From Chara braunii (lineage: Eukaryota > Streptophyta > Charophyceae > Charales > Characeae): a stretch of DNA of 30,763 nucleotides. This document shows positions 21,199 through 30,119 of this stretch, one piece after another; position 1 is the first letter of the stretch; every line of letters begins with the position of its first letter. The translations under genes and the position numbers were made by a program. The notes under the pieces are model-generated. The model saw only the letters and a program-made list of their open reading frames with translations. It was not told where the DNA came from and ran no database searches. The stretch is from contig BFEA01000748.1 in the NCBI GenBank assembly GCA_003427395.1, positions 308,315 through 339,077 on the forward strand, read 5' to 3'.

Positions 21199-22095
21199 CT
21201 CAGCAGTCTGATCCAACAGGCACCCAACAAACAGTCACGTCTCAGGGACAAGAGTCACGTCAGACTCTCCTAATAAAAGCCGTCCAGAAGAGTCACATTC
21301 CACGAGTGGAAAGGCACATTCACCAAGCAAGAGTCATGTCTCAAGACAGGAGTCATGTTTCCTAATGAAAAGTCATATTGAAGAGACACATCACACCTGT
21401 GTAGACCCCCGTACGAATACGGGCCGTACGTACGTACATACGGGCTCATATGGTCGTATGGGCCGTACGAACGGAAAAAAAGCAAAAAAAAAATTCAAAA
21501 AAATCTGAAAAACTAAAATGTTATGCAGAAAAATAAACTGAAACACTTTTGCCTCGGGGTCATATTGAAATTCGTAGAGCACTGACGCCAGAGTGCTACG
21601 CTAAGTGAGGGGGAGAGGAGAAGGTAGCGTTGGCAGGAAGAAGGCAGCCATAGCTGCGCCAGTGCAGAAGTGTTAGTGCTAGTAGTTAGTAGTAGACTCC
21701 AGCGGGGTTAGTAGAGTTGACAGTGGGTGTATTTAGAGTAGATCTTTGAGTAGAAATTAGTATGAGTGTGTATGCATGTAGGGAGAGAAGATACAGCGAG
21801 GTCATAAGGTAGGGAGAAGACCAGCAAGGGGGGGTGATACAATAGAGAGAGAAGAGCAGAGAGGAAGAAGATACTTACCTGAGAGTTTGTGCTGGGTATT
21901 GGTTACCTTTGACATGCGCTGACGAGCGCTGGTGACTTGGAACTCTTATTGCTCTTGTATAACTTGTTGGAATTCTCAAGTTGCGCTATCTGGTCTAAAT
22001 CTCTCTGGTCTTCAGTGTGAACTTTGTGTGACCTCATGCATGCAAGAGGTGTGAATGCGTGCACTCGTTGGTGTTGAACTGGGAGGTTCTTTGCA
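21199..22095 (+). repeat. 3' LTR of the gypsy element, second fragment
   Basis: It resumes at the right copy of CTCAGCAG (21199-21206), continues the GTCACGT-rich part and ends GGTTCTTTGCA. At 21398-21580 about 180 bases, including a CGTACG-rich palindromic stretch, stand in place of about 330 bases of the 5' LTR (6888-7225). After that, alignment with 7228-7747 is nearly gap-free at about 90% by eye. Confidence 0.92.
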
Positions 22096-22525
22096 TTATA
22101 GTTGGCCGCCCCTGGGTTGCATCCCTTGGTTCTTTGGGTGATGTCCATCTCGGGATGGTGTGGTCCAGCTGCAGAAGGCAGGAAAATTTGACAAGCGCTA
22201 GCGACCGAAAAAAAAAGAAAAACAGAGAAGCCAATGGTCCTCCCAGTTCGAAATTCAAATCTCGAATTGGGTGCTGGACATGACGATGGCGACGTTGGGC
22301 AGATGGGACGATACTGGCGAACGGTGGAAACAGGCATTTGCAGTGGCGTAGTAGGGTCGTCGTTCGTCGTGTACAATCTCGTGAGCGCCCTGCGAAGGTC
22401 CATCGCCATCGCCTCCTCCTGCTGCCACACGTATGTGTACAGTCGAGCACAGGCGGGAAACGCCGTGCACGACGCCGCACTGAGGTTATCATGGTCATCC
22501 TCCGTTCGTAGGCGTTTGTAGACGG
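22096..22525. other. Right flank of the gypsy element, no firm gene
   Basis: A minus-strand frame runs from ATG at 22547 (MLRRYLTTVYKRLRTEDD) for 150 codons before entering the LTR. Its product is of normal complexity but I recognise no domain, and it overlaps the possible N-terminal part of the Harbinger remnant on the other strand. It could equally be a shadow. Nothing else is seen here. Confidence 0.4.
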
Positions 22526-23789
22526 TTGTTAAGTACCTTCGCAGCATGCGTGGCGATGGAGTTCAACGATGACAACGGACATGTGAAGTCGACAACGATT
22601 GGGAAGTCGACTGTTGTGGCGGCCGTGACAGCCGTGCTCTTTTGTTGTCACCAGGAGAGGGCATTGGGCCGAATGAGAGCGCAGATCCGCGGACGGAGGA
22701 GGAAGACCGCTCATGAAATCCCGGTAGAAGGGCTGGATACCGTCACCATCACCGGGTTCGCTGTGCCATGGGTTGCCATGTTCTTCCACGAGCAATGCCA
22801 AGGTGGTGGATGAAAAGGAGGACGGTTGGGGCATGGGAGGATCTCGGGCTATGCGACGACGCAACAGAGTAGTACAAACGGGAAATGCTTCATACATCGC
22901 GCCGTGTGTTTAGGAAGATAGTTGAAGCTTTGTGTTATAGAGACGGTCATTGGGGGAGGCGTATGAAAGGAGTATATGCAACTTCGGGATCGGGGGAGCT
23001 TCTGATTTTGTGGCGATACGGGACGTAACAGCGGTGCTGCTGACGGTGTCCTGGGAAGATATATCGTGGTCGACATGAATGCGCAAGCGGGTCATCCTTC
23101 AAGCATTCACTGACAAAGGATTCCTGAACGGCCACAAGTCTATCGACTATACTCATATCTACATCGAAAAGCCGGTGAACATCCTCAGCGAGGACTACTA
23201 GGATCGTAAACATCATTTCTCTGTTGTCGCGCAGGTAGTCATCAATTTGAATTTGAGTGTGTCAGACATTCACATGGGGTACCCACGAAGTTGCCACGAC
23301 CTCAGGGTGATCCAGCTGTCAAGTTCGTGAGCGTGAGAGGAGGCTGGCAATTGTTTCACGGGGCCACCAATGATGCGCCCCTTCCAATTGCAAACAAATG
23401 GGTACTTGTCGGGCAACAATGGCTATCCTCCTTCAGAATTGAAAGTTGTTCCATATGGAGAATTGGTCACCACCCTGTGGAGGAGCGTTCGACAGCAAGG
23501 AGGTGGCGAGAGGGGTTGAGGATAAGGGTTCTCGGCTGGGTGAAGGGTATGCAGAGGTTTTTGTGTACGCACAAGATGAATATGGAGTTGTTGCCGCAGC
23601 AGTGTGTTGTCGTTTGAATTCTCCACAACATCCCGGCATTCCATTTTGTGGAGGTGGAGGCCAACAGAGTGTGACGCCGCGTGGACCTCGAGATTCAGCG
23701 ACACCTATGGCCAGTGCGCATGGATAAATCCTCAGGCGATGCGCTCATTCCAAGGGACACAATGGCAGACCGGATGACATGCAAGTAGC
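22526..23789 (+). pseudogene. PIF/Harbinger-type transposase (DDE_Tnp_4) remnant
   Basis: The catalytic part reads on the + strand from about 23085: LQAFTDKGFLNGHKSIDYTHIYIEKP, then (after TAG 23199) DRKHHFSVVAQVV, SDIHMGYPRSCHDLRV and, after TGAs at 23328 and 23334, NGYLSGNNGYPPSELKVVPYG. In this family IDGTHI and GYPGSxHDARV carry the first two acids, and both are kept. A GD(N/S)GYP motif follows, here GNNGYP. A frameshift near 23470-23530 leads to RVLGWVKGMQRFLCTHKMNMELLPQQ, where VVERAFGRLKG is usual, and then ILHNI and MDKSSGDALIPRDTMADRM. The N-terminal part (22526-23080) is assigned only by position. Harbinger transposases cut and paste DNA, usually with TTA targets; I found no termini. 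This copy is inactive. Confidence 0.65.
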
Positions 23790-24349
23790 GACGTCCTTCC
23801 TCTGGTTCATAACGCTTCTGGACATCGTGCACAGAGGGGGGGGAAGGGGGGGGGAAGGGGGGGGGAGTGCCCACAAGTCTGGATTGACAGAAGGGCAGAG
23901 TCATGTGTCATCGTGCTCATTGTTCGAAAATGAGATCCCCGGAGCTACGGGTGTCCTTCATGTTTTGAAACAGTTCGTCGTAGTTTTGTTGAGTAGGGTG
24001 TGTTATCAATGTTTCTGTTTTGTTGTTATGTTTCGTTTGCAAGTTCTTAATACCTCTGTAGGCGGCTTGGTCGGTCCGTTTTCTAATTCATCGTCTCACC
24101 GTTAGGTTGTCTCTGTAAAGAACGGCCTTCTCCACAGCGGTGGGGTTGGCCCCCATGTGGTAATGTAAAGTTTTGTTCTCCGCATGTGTTTTTTTATGAC
24201 CACCATTGTTCATTCAACCCCTGTTGCAAAACGTGTTATCATTGTTATGTTCATGTTCAAATCACACAATGTGTCAAAAATATTTCGCTATTGGGCATCT
24301 TTTTCCATGGCACATGGCAGCATGATGTGTATGCATCACATAATCGTGG

Positions 24350-24382
<33 letters not shown>
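24350..24382. repeat. (GT)n microsatellite
   Basis: A pure GT dinucleotide tract of about 32 bases. Confidence 0.96.
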
Positions 24383-24383
<1 letters not shown>

Positions 24384-24593
24384 CTGTCGTCAAGCAGGGA
24401 GTGAATGCAATTTCGAGATGCGACGACATTAAGAACATGTTTTATGCATGAGCTATTCTACATCCAATCTCCCTTCGCATACATGATGCCCCTTGTACGA
24501 AACAATGAAAACAAGCATTGCCATGACAACTTTCTCATCCAAGTAGAACAGAAACATAAAATGACAAATATAACAAACAAGAACTTCGAAACT

Positions 24594-24602
24594 TCTTTTT
24601 TT

Positions 24603-24633
<31 letters not shown>

Positions 24634-24634
24634 T
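24594..24634. repeat. Interrupted poly-T tract
   Basis: About 40 T residues broken by single C bases. It could be the tail of a small retroposed sequence on the minus strand, but no body or flanking duplication was identified. Confidence 0.9.
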
Positions 24635-25233
24635 GGGACAATGTTCCAATCTATTCGTAGGGAGCAACACGTGCTCGGAACCGGGGCCAGCGTCCCAGAT
24701 GGAAATTCACATTGAATTTTGAAAGTTTGAGATACCGCGGCCTTTACCCGGCTTTGACTGAGAGAACTTTGAGAGAATTTTGGGAACTTCGAAACATAAA
24801 ACTAGACCCGGCAGGGTTTCAAAAACTTTCAATATAAATTTCAGCATGATAAATTCAGACGAATATGAGAAAATAGCAGGAGCATTCATAAAGAAATCAG
24901 ATTCCCAACCCTTCCGACTATGACACTTCAACACAACCCCAATTGTCCACGGACTCCGCTGAAATAACTGTTGCGTGTTGCGCATCCTACCCTCTACCAC
25001 TTCAACCTCTTCCAGATGTCTGCGACGGCAAAGTGCAGAGAGAGAGAGAGAGACACACCCACACCCTACGTCGAGATCAACTTTGAACCCGTCGTCTTCT
25101 TCGAGTAAAAACTACAAAATACAAGCACACCCAAAAAAAAAAAAAAAGGGGAAACACTCTAGCATTGCCTTCCCAGCTGTCGGGTCAACACTGCCACCAT
25201 CCGTAGTTCGCACATGTCCATAGTCAAAACCCC

Positions 25234-25584
25234 CTAGCCCCCCCCTTCATTCTGCTGCTGGCCATCGTCGTCTTCCTCCTCTTCTGGATGCCCTGTTCCC
25301 AACCAATCCAACCTTTTCGCATCATCGAGCAATGACAAACTTGCGTCGTAGCCAAGTTTTACACCGCATGATGCCAACTTGTGGATGTAGTGAGGAAAAT
25401 CGCCCAAAGTAATGGTTGGCTTGCCGAGCCTCTCCGTGACGACGTTCACAGCTTCTGTGATGTGTTAACCCGCATCAAAGGCGCGATGCGTGGAGGCCCG
25501 TAGAGTTGGCTTCATCGCAATTTGGACAAAAAAGGACGCCTCGTAGTGTGAGCTGAAATCATCTCCCAACATGCGCATCAACCA
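25234..25584 (-). pseudogene. Unrecognised decayed gene with an acidic C-terminus
   Basis: One minus-strand frame is open from a TGA at 25585 to a TAG at 25234 except for a single TAA at 25465. It reads GDDFSSHYEASFFVQIAMKP upstream of the stop and TERLGKPTITLGDFPHYIHK, LDDAKRLDWLG and a Glu/Asp/Gln-rich tail below it. Ordinary complexity and the acidic tail look like a genuine protein end. A second minus-strand frame overlaps upstream (25559-25765), so a frameshift may separate an earlier part containing an Ala run coded by the GCT repeats. I do not know the family. Confidence 0.4.
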
Positions 25585-25693
25585 TCATACGCTCGGCCAC
25601 ATTCATCAACCTGTCGTGTGATACAGGGCCACCTGTTTGTGCGCTAGTCACGGACTGTTTGGGCGCAAGTCTCCAACTCTCGGCACAGAAACT

Positions 25694-25803
25694 GCTGCTA
25701 CTGCATGCAATTCCCTCGGTGTATGCTGTTGTACCTCTTGTTGCTGCTGCTGCTACTGCATGCAATTCCCTTGGTGTATGCTGTTGTACCTCTTGCTGCT
25801 GCT
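25694..25803. repeat. 55-bp tandem duplication with GCT repeats
   Basis: GCTGCTACTGCATGCAATTC begins at 25694 and again at 25749, and the copies match to TGTTGTACCTCTTG with one C/T difference inside. A GCT trinucleotide run follows each copy, five or more units after the second. Confidence 0.93.
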
Positions 25804-26289
25804 GCTGCTGCTGAATGGACTGTCTGCTTCTGTGGATGCAGAAAACCGTCTTCTTCTTGTGGTTGGTATGACTGTGGCCTTATGCCCCGCGCTATCATCA
25901 TAATATTATGTGTCTAGTTCGTGGTTGGTGGCCAGTTCCAGCCATGTCTTCCTGGCGCACTCTCAAAAACTATTCTCCTCCCGAACACGGTCCTCATGCT
26001 GCTGTTGTTTACCTGATACCTATGGTGGGCCCTCATCCTTGCACAGGGGCCATGCTATCTTCTCTGTATGGTTCCAATTTGACGCATGTCCCCGAGGACC
26101 TCAGAACACTTTTCCAAGCAGAGGCCGGTAGAGATGGTCCGAGACGAAAGAGCCAAGCTCATTCTGTACATCCATGGACTGTTGAAATACAAGTATAACC
26201 CGATTTCGAATCCAGTTGATGGAACTCGACGAGTAAAACCAAATATTTCTGAACTGCCTGGGGCCGGTCAGCTCAATGACGATATCTCA

Positions 26290-26335
26290 AGGCCATACAG
26301 GAGACCCCTGCAAACATAGCTTTCTACCTCTCTTC
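26290..26335 (+). repeat. Dispersed repeat, copy inverted relative to 30487-30523
   Basis: ATACAGGAGACCCCTGCAAA then CATAG and TACCTCTC match the reverse complement of 30487-30523 with a few substitutions and a four-base indel. A related GGTAGGTAG(A)TAGTGAAAG segment follows at 26352-26372, at 26999-27017 and (GGTAGGTTGATAATTGAAA) at 30535-30553. Confidence 0.55.
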
Positions 26336-26643
26336 CATGAAGCGAGGTTAGGTAGGTAGTGAAAGAAGGATATGTTCCATAACAAAAATATGTGAGGTGA
26401 GAGAAAAGTAAAAAGCCTATTCGCTTTTGCGAATCGTTGGCTGACAACCGACTCTCTTGTACGGACTTCTGCGGCCACTACCTTCTTCCCTCGAATACAA
26501 CGGACGGTATTATAGCTGTGTTTGGCATATATCTTTCAGTGTAAATACAGCTCTATTTGCAAGACTCGCTTTATAGCTGTATTTGGGGACGACGGTGGAT
26601 TGCAAGTAGCAGTTATTACGAGTCTTCTGAGGGCGCACATTAT

Positions 26644-26845
26644 GGCTGAACCTGTATGCATCTGGCTGCATTTCCGTCCAGAAACAAGTCAAAAGTCCCA
26701 GTGTGAGTATGCCTGAGAGCAGTGTGAAGTGCCTCGCTGATGAGTGGGACGTTCACATCTACCTGTCCCATTAATGGCTGGATCTGCATGCATCCGGCTG
26801 CAATTCCGCCCAGATACAAGAAAAATGTCCCGGTGCTTCACAATG
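26644..26845 (+). repeat. Diverged duplication, 132-bp offset
   Basis: GGCTGAACCTGTATGCATCT at 26644 corresponds to GGCTGGATCTGCATGCATCC at 26776. The match continues through CCGTCCAGAAACAAG / CCGCCCAGATACAAG and GTCCCAGTG / GTCCCGGTG, about 65 bases at roughly 75-80% by eye. Confidence 0.75.
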
Positions 26846-27208
26846 TCGGAGAGATGGAAACAGCGTACAAAGGACAAGAGGAAACGCAAGAGTTTTATTT
26901 ATTTTTTTACAAAAAAGGGGCACCAGACTTGAGATATTATCGACAGGGCGAAGGGGCAAACATGCCGTCGCCTCCCCCTCCAGTATAGCCTTACAGTGGT
27001 AGGTAGATAGTGAAAGAAAGATAATATCGCTTTACCTTTCTTGCCGTCTGATCCCCTTCACGAACAATGTTGCTCGTCTCACTCACCCTCTTTTTGTGTG
27101 TGGGTGTGCGCTTTCAAACATGACTTAAGGTCCCCCCCTCTTTTCTTCTGTTCGTCCCTTTCCTGCGCCAACTCCTCCTCCCCCCTACGCCGTCAGATTT
27201 CCCTGCCG

Positions 27209-27210
<2 letters not shown>

Positions 27211-27251
<41 letters not shown>
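27211..27251. repeat. (TC)n microsatellite
   Basis: A pure CT dinucleotide tract of about 40 bases. Confidence 0.97.
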
Positions 27252-27253
<2 letters not shown>

Positions 27254-27457
27254 TTTTCAAACATGCAAAGTAGAGTTCCCTAGGAAAACACCATTGTGAC
27301 AAAACGACTAAGTCTTAAAAGGGCAAATTTCAAACTCCATCCTCATAAGACTCTATTGGAGAAATTTTCAAATATTCATTTTTCCGAATAAAGAAAGAGC
27401 TTTTTGAATCGTGTCGTATGACAGCAGCAACGGAGCAATTACCTCTCAAAACACACT

Positions 27458-27458
<1 letters not shown>

Positions 27459-27514
<56 letters not shown>
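27459..27514. repeat. (CA)n microsatellite
   Basis: A pure AC dinucleotide tract of about 52 bases after one GACAC interruption. Confidence 0.97.
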
Positions 27515-27516
<2 letters not shown>

Positions 27517-27577
27517 CAACGTAAGCGACAAATAACAGAAAACAAACTCGCAAAGGAGAGAGTGGCAGAGTAAAAAA

Positions 27578-27670
27578 CGAGAGATAGATCGCGCGGGAGA
27601 GAGAGAGAGGGAGAGATAGATCGCGCGGGAGAGAGAGAGAGGGAGAGAGAGATCACGCGGGAGAGAGAGA
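27578..27670. repeat. 32-bp minisatellite in a GA-rich block
   Basis: The GATC(G/A)CGCGGGAGAG unit starts at 27587, 27619 and 27651, a 32-base period. GA dinucleotide runs fill the rest of each unit. Weaker GATC-containing units and a GA run continue to about 27755, followed by an ACAG tetranucleotide run at 27764-27784. Confidence 0.85.
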
Positions 27671-28199
27671 GAGAGATCAAGGGAGAGGGAGAGAGAGAGA
27701 AAGAGATCGCGCGAGTGAGAGGGAGGCGCGAAAGAGAGAGAGAGAGAGAGAGACAAACAGACAAATACAGACAGACAGACAGACGGACACAGTTTGACCG
27801 GGCAATCATGACAACGAGCAATTGCGGCAAGACATGCTGAGCACGAAGCGCAGAGTAATTTGAGGGGGAAAATTAAAAATAAAAATAGCGACACAAGCTG
27901 GAGACGAGATGCATATAAGCCGAGAAAGAAGAACATCTCATCAAGAAGAAGAAATAAACAAATGAAAAAGGAAATTAACGCACGACCACCAGCAACCGCC
28001 GGGAGAATTTAGGCAAGAAGCCTTAGTCCGCGCCTATCAGGACAATGTAGCTCGCGAAACAAACGTCGTGAAACCAGCTATCCTCGAAATGAACCGACAT
28101 TTTTTTTTTTTTTTAATTTCGACCATCTCGTCGGTTGGATGACAGGTATCCGACAATTTTTTTAACGAAGGTACAAAACGCATTTGCTTCAGACCTGAT

Positions 28200-28500
28200 G
28201 TAATGTAACTAATCAACCAATCAATAAATTGCGAAATAAATAAATCAGTAGTTCAACAACTTAATCAATCAATGAATCAATCCATCAATCATATCAATCG
28301 TATAAAAGATATGCATCGACTCAATCAACAACAAACGAATCAGCCAATCAACTCCTTAAGCAAGGATAATCCTCACGGCCTTCCGATTCCTTATAAGCAC
28401 CTTAACCTCATTCAATCAATCAATCAATTAATCGGTCAATCGCTTAATCAATGAATAGACTTAATCAAACAACAAACGAATCAGCCAATTATTACAATTA
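28200..28500. repeat. AATC-rich simple sequence next to the SAM synthetase 3' end
   Basis: Degenerate AATCAATC / AATCAACC repeats fill about 300 bases downstream of the gene's stop codon. The tract covers the expected 3' untranslated region; I cannot pick a polyadenylation signal within it. Two segments containing CAACAAACGAATCAGCCAAT recur at about 28328-28348 and 28470-28490. Confidence 0.8.
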
Positions 28501-28501
28501 A

Positions 28502-29704
28502 CTACGCAGCAGCGGTGATCTTGACGGGCTTCCCGTCCCTCATGAGCACCTTGACAGTCTCCCAGGTGAAATCAGGGTCGTCGCGGCCGAAGTGCCCGTA
28601 CGCTGCCGTTTTCTGGAACCTCTTGTTGCCTCCGCGATTCAAATCGAGAGCTTGAATGATCATTCCCGGTCTGAAGTCGAAGTTCTCCTTGATTATGTCC
28701 AGGATCTCCTGCTCCGACACCCTCCCGGTCCCGTACGTGTCCACGAACACGGACAGGGGCTCCGCGACACCGATGGCGTAAGAAACCTGCACCAGACAGC
28801 GGCGAGCGAGCCCCGCAGCAACGACGCTCTTCGCCGCCTGACGCACGATGTACGCCCCGCTCCTGTCCACCTTCGTCGGGTCCTTGCCGCTGAAAGCTCC
28901 TCCGCCGTGGGCACCCCAACCCCCGTAGGTGTCGATGATGATCTTCCTGCCCGTCAGCCCAGCGTCCCCGTGCGGTCCTCCGATCACGAATCGCCCCGAC
29001 GGGTTAAGATGGAAAATGGTGTCCGCATCGAGGTACTTGGCGGGAACGACGGGCTTGATGACGTGCTCGCGAAGATCGGCCGCGATCTGGTCGTTGGAAA
29101 CCGACTCGTCGTGCTGCGTCGAGATCAGAATGGTGTGAACGCGGACGGGCTCAAGGGCGCCGCTCTCGTCCTTCTTGTACTCGACGGTCACCTGCGTCTT
29201 GCCGTCGGGTCTCAGCCACTTGACGGCCCCGTTCTTTCGGACCTCCGTCAGCCTGGCGCCGATCTTGGTGGCCAGCACGTGCGTCAGGGGCATCAACTCC
29301 GGCGTCTCGTCGGTTGCATAACCGAACATGATTCCCTGGTCGCCTGCGCCGATCTCCTCGGGCCTCTTCGTGCCCATACCGTGCACCCCCTGCCCGATAT
29401 CAGGACTCTGCTCCTCTATGTGCATCAGAACCTTACACGTGTCGCAGTTCAACCCCACCTCCTCAGAGATAAAGCCGATGCCGCGGCATGTCTCCCTCAC
29501 GATCTTCTCATAATCTACGCTCGCCCTCGTGGTAATCTCGCCGAACACCATCACCATTCCCGTCTTCGTGCACGTCTCACATGCCACCTTGCTGTCGGGA
29601 TCTTCCGCAAGGCAGGCGTCCAAGATCGCGTCGGACACCTGGTCGCACAGCTTGTCCGGGTGCCCCTCATTCACAGACTCCGAGGTGAACAGGAAACTCG
29701 CCAT
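28502..29704 (-). CDS. SAMS: S-adenosylmethionine synthetase (methionine adenosyltransferase)
   Basis: The enzyme makes S-adenosylmethionine from methionine and ATP in the cytosol and nucleus, supplying methylation, polyamine and related pathways. The 400-residue product fits the 390-400 of plant enzymes. It starts [22 protein letters not shown], with the ATP-site His15. Signature 1, GAGDQG, is at residues 119-124, followed by [10 protein letters not shown] where plant proteins usually have [10 protein letters not shown]. Signature 2, GGGAFSGKD, is at 267-275. ATG 29704-29702 is chosen because it aligns with family starts and has AAAATGG context; the open frame extends 36 codons upstream without an ATG. 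The frame is uninterrupted, without introns, and rich in C/G at third positions unlike its surroundings. A TTTTAAAA at 29931-29938 is a weak TATA candidate. It ends with TAG at 28502. Confidence 0.97.
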   Translation of the reverse strand: MASFLFTSESVNEGHPDKLCDQVSDAILDACLAEDPDSKVACETCTKTGMVMVFGEITTRASVDYEKIVRETCRGIGFISEEVGLNCDTCKVLMHIEEQSPDIGQGVHGMGTKRPEEIGAGDQGIMFGYATDETPELMPLTHVLATKIGARLTEVRKNGAVKWLRPDGKTQVTVEYKKDESGALEPVRVHTILISTQHDESVSNDQIAADLREHVIKPVVPAKYLDADTIFHLNPSGRFVIGGPHGDAGLTGRKIIIDTYGGWGAHGGGAFSGKDPTKVDRSGAYIVRQAAKSVVAAGLARRCLVQVSYAIGVAEPLSVFVDTYGTGRVSEQEILDIIKENFDFRPGMIIQALDLNRGGNKRFQKTAAYGHFGRDDPDFTWETVKVLMRDGKPVKITAAA

Positions 29705-30005
29705 TTTGGCGGGCTTACACGCGAAGTATCTCGTTCCGCGTGCAGAAATTGAGTGTGTGAGAAGAGATGGAGAAGAGAGAACAGCGAGAGATAGAGTCAC
29801 CGGACAACCCACTCACACCTCCGGGCGCTGTCGAACAACTACACATAGAGGCCTTCCACCCGACAGTGAAAAGTATGAGGTGGATCCGTCGAGGCGACGA
29901 CGTAATGATGAATCAGAACCGGCGTGGGACTTTTAAAACAGCTCCTTCGGCCACGAGCTGTGGCAGTCCCGGCCTAGTTGCCCGGCAGCCTTGCGATGAC
30001 CGGCC
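29705..30005 (-). promoter_or_regulatory. Upstream region and probable 5' untranslated region of the SAM synthetase
   Basis: The sequence directly before the start codon carries a CT-rich stretch on the sense strand (near 29755-29800), common in plant leaders. No clear core promoter is visible; TTTTAAAA lies about 230 bases upstream of the ATG. Plant SAM synthetase genes often have an intron in the 5' leader, and an exon-intron structure here cannot be excluded. Confidence 0.4.
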
Positions 30006-30009
30006 ATCC

Positions 30010-30085
30010 AGCGGCCTAGCGTAGTTGGTTAGGCACGCAAGTGGCATGCAGGAGGTTGTGGGTTCGAGCCCCATGTTCACCTGCG
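30010..30085 (+). repeat. tRNA-like segment, probable SINE head
   Basis: TAGCGTAGTTGGTTAGGCA resembles an RNA polymerase III A box with D-loop. GTGGGTTCGAGCCCCAT, about 40 bases later, forms a full T arm with a B box. The presumed acceptor arms (AGCGGCC and GTTCACC) do not pair, and the anticodon loop lacks the invariant T33, so this is not a working tRNA. A tRNA-derived SINE or tRNA pseudogene is likely. A second B-box-like GGTTCGAGT lies at 30112. No tail or target duplication was found. Confidence 0.5.
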
Positions 30086-30119
30086 GAGCACTTAGTGCCA
30101 ACAGGCTGATTGGTTCGAG

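Larger units (their letters stand above)
6592..22095 (+). mobile_element. Ty3/gypsy LTR retrotransposon, degenerate and nested
   Basis: The element is defined by two related LTRs, a matching 4-5 bp target duplication, a primer binding site and the order gag, protease, RT, RNase H, integrase, chromodomain-like end. That order is the Ty3/gypsy order, and the C-terminal chromodomain-like segment suggests a chromovirus. Both coding genes carry many frameshifts and stops, and catalytic residues are lost in RT and RNase H. Two later elements lie inside it, at 11697-12194 and 14611-21198; without them it would be about 8.4 kb. It is non-autonomous now. Its LTRs differ at roughly one base in ten by eye over the last 500 bases, so the insertion is old. 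Confidence 0.93.
23790..25233. other. No recognisable gene; simple repeats
   Basis: It contains G-rich runs at 23836-23868, a (GT)n tract, an interrupted T tract and a short GA run with an A run near 25037-25147. Frames are short on both strands and no motif is recognised. Confidence 0.6.
25904..27200. other. No recognisable gene; diverged duplications
   Basis: It holds short frames only. A 132-bp-offset duplication (26644 and 26776) and copies of a dispersed repeat (26290-26375, 26990-27020) are described separately. Confidence 0.6.

Noticed and set aside
27330-27936. 165-codon minus-strand frames with Ser-Leu-rich and Cys-Val-rich repeats
   Set aside because: They cover the GA-rich minisatellite and the CA tract and are repeat translations.
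28592-29752. 386-codon plus-strand frame opposite the SAM synthetase
   Set aside because: It is a shadow of the highly conserved minus-strand gene, created by its GC-rich codon use.
29705-29812. N-terminal extension of the SAM synthetase
   Set aside because: The 36 extra codons start at GTG, have no ATG and have no counterpart in the family; the conserved start is at 29704.
30008-30090. Functional tRNA gene
   Set aside because: The T arm is good but the acceptor arms do not pair and the anticodon loop lacks the invariant T33.
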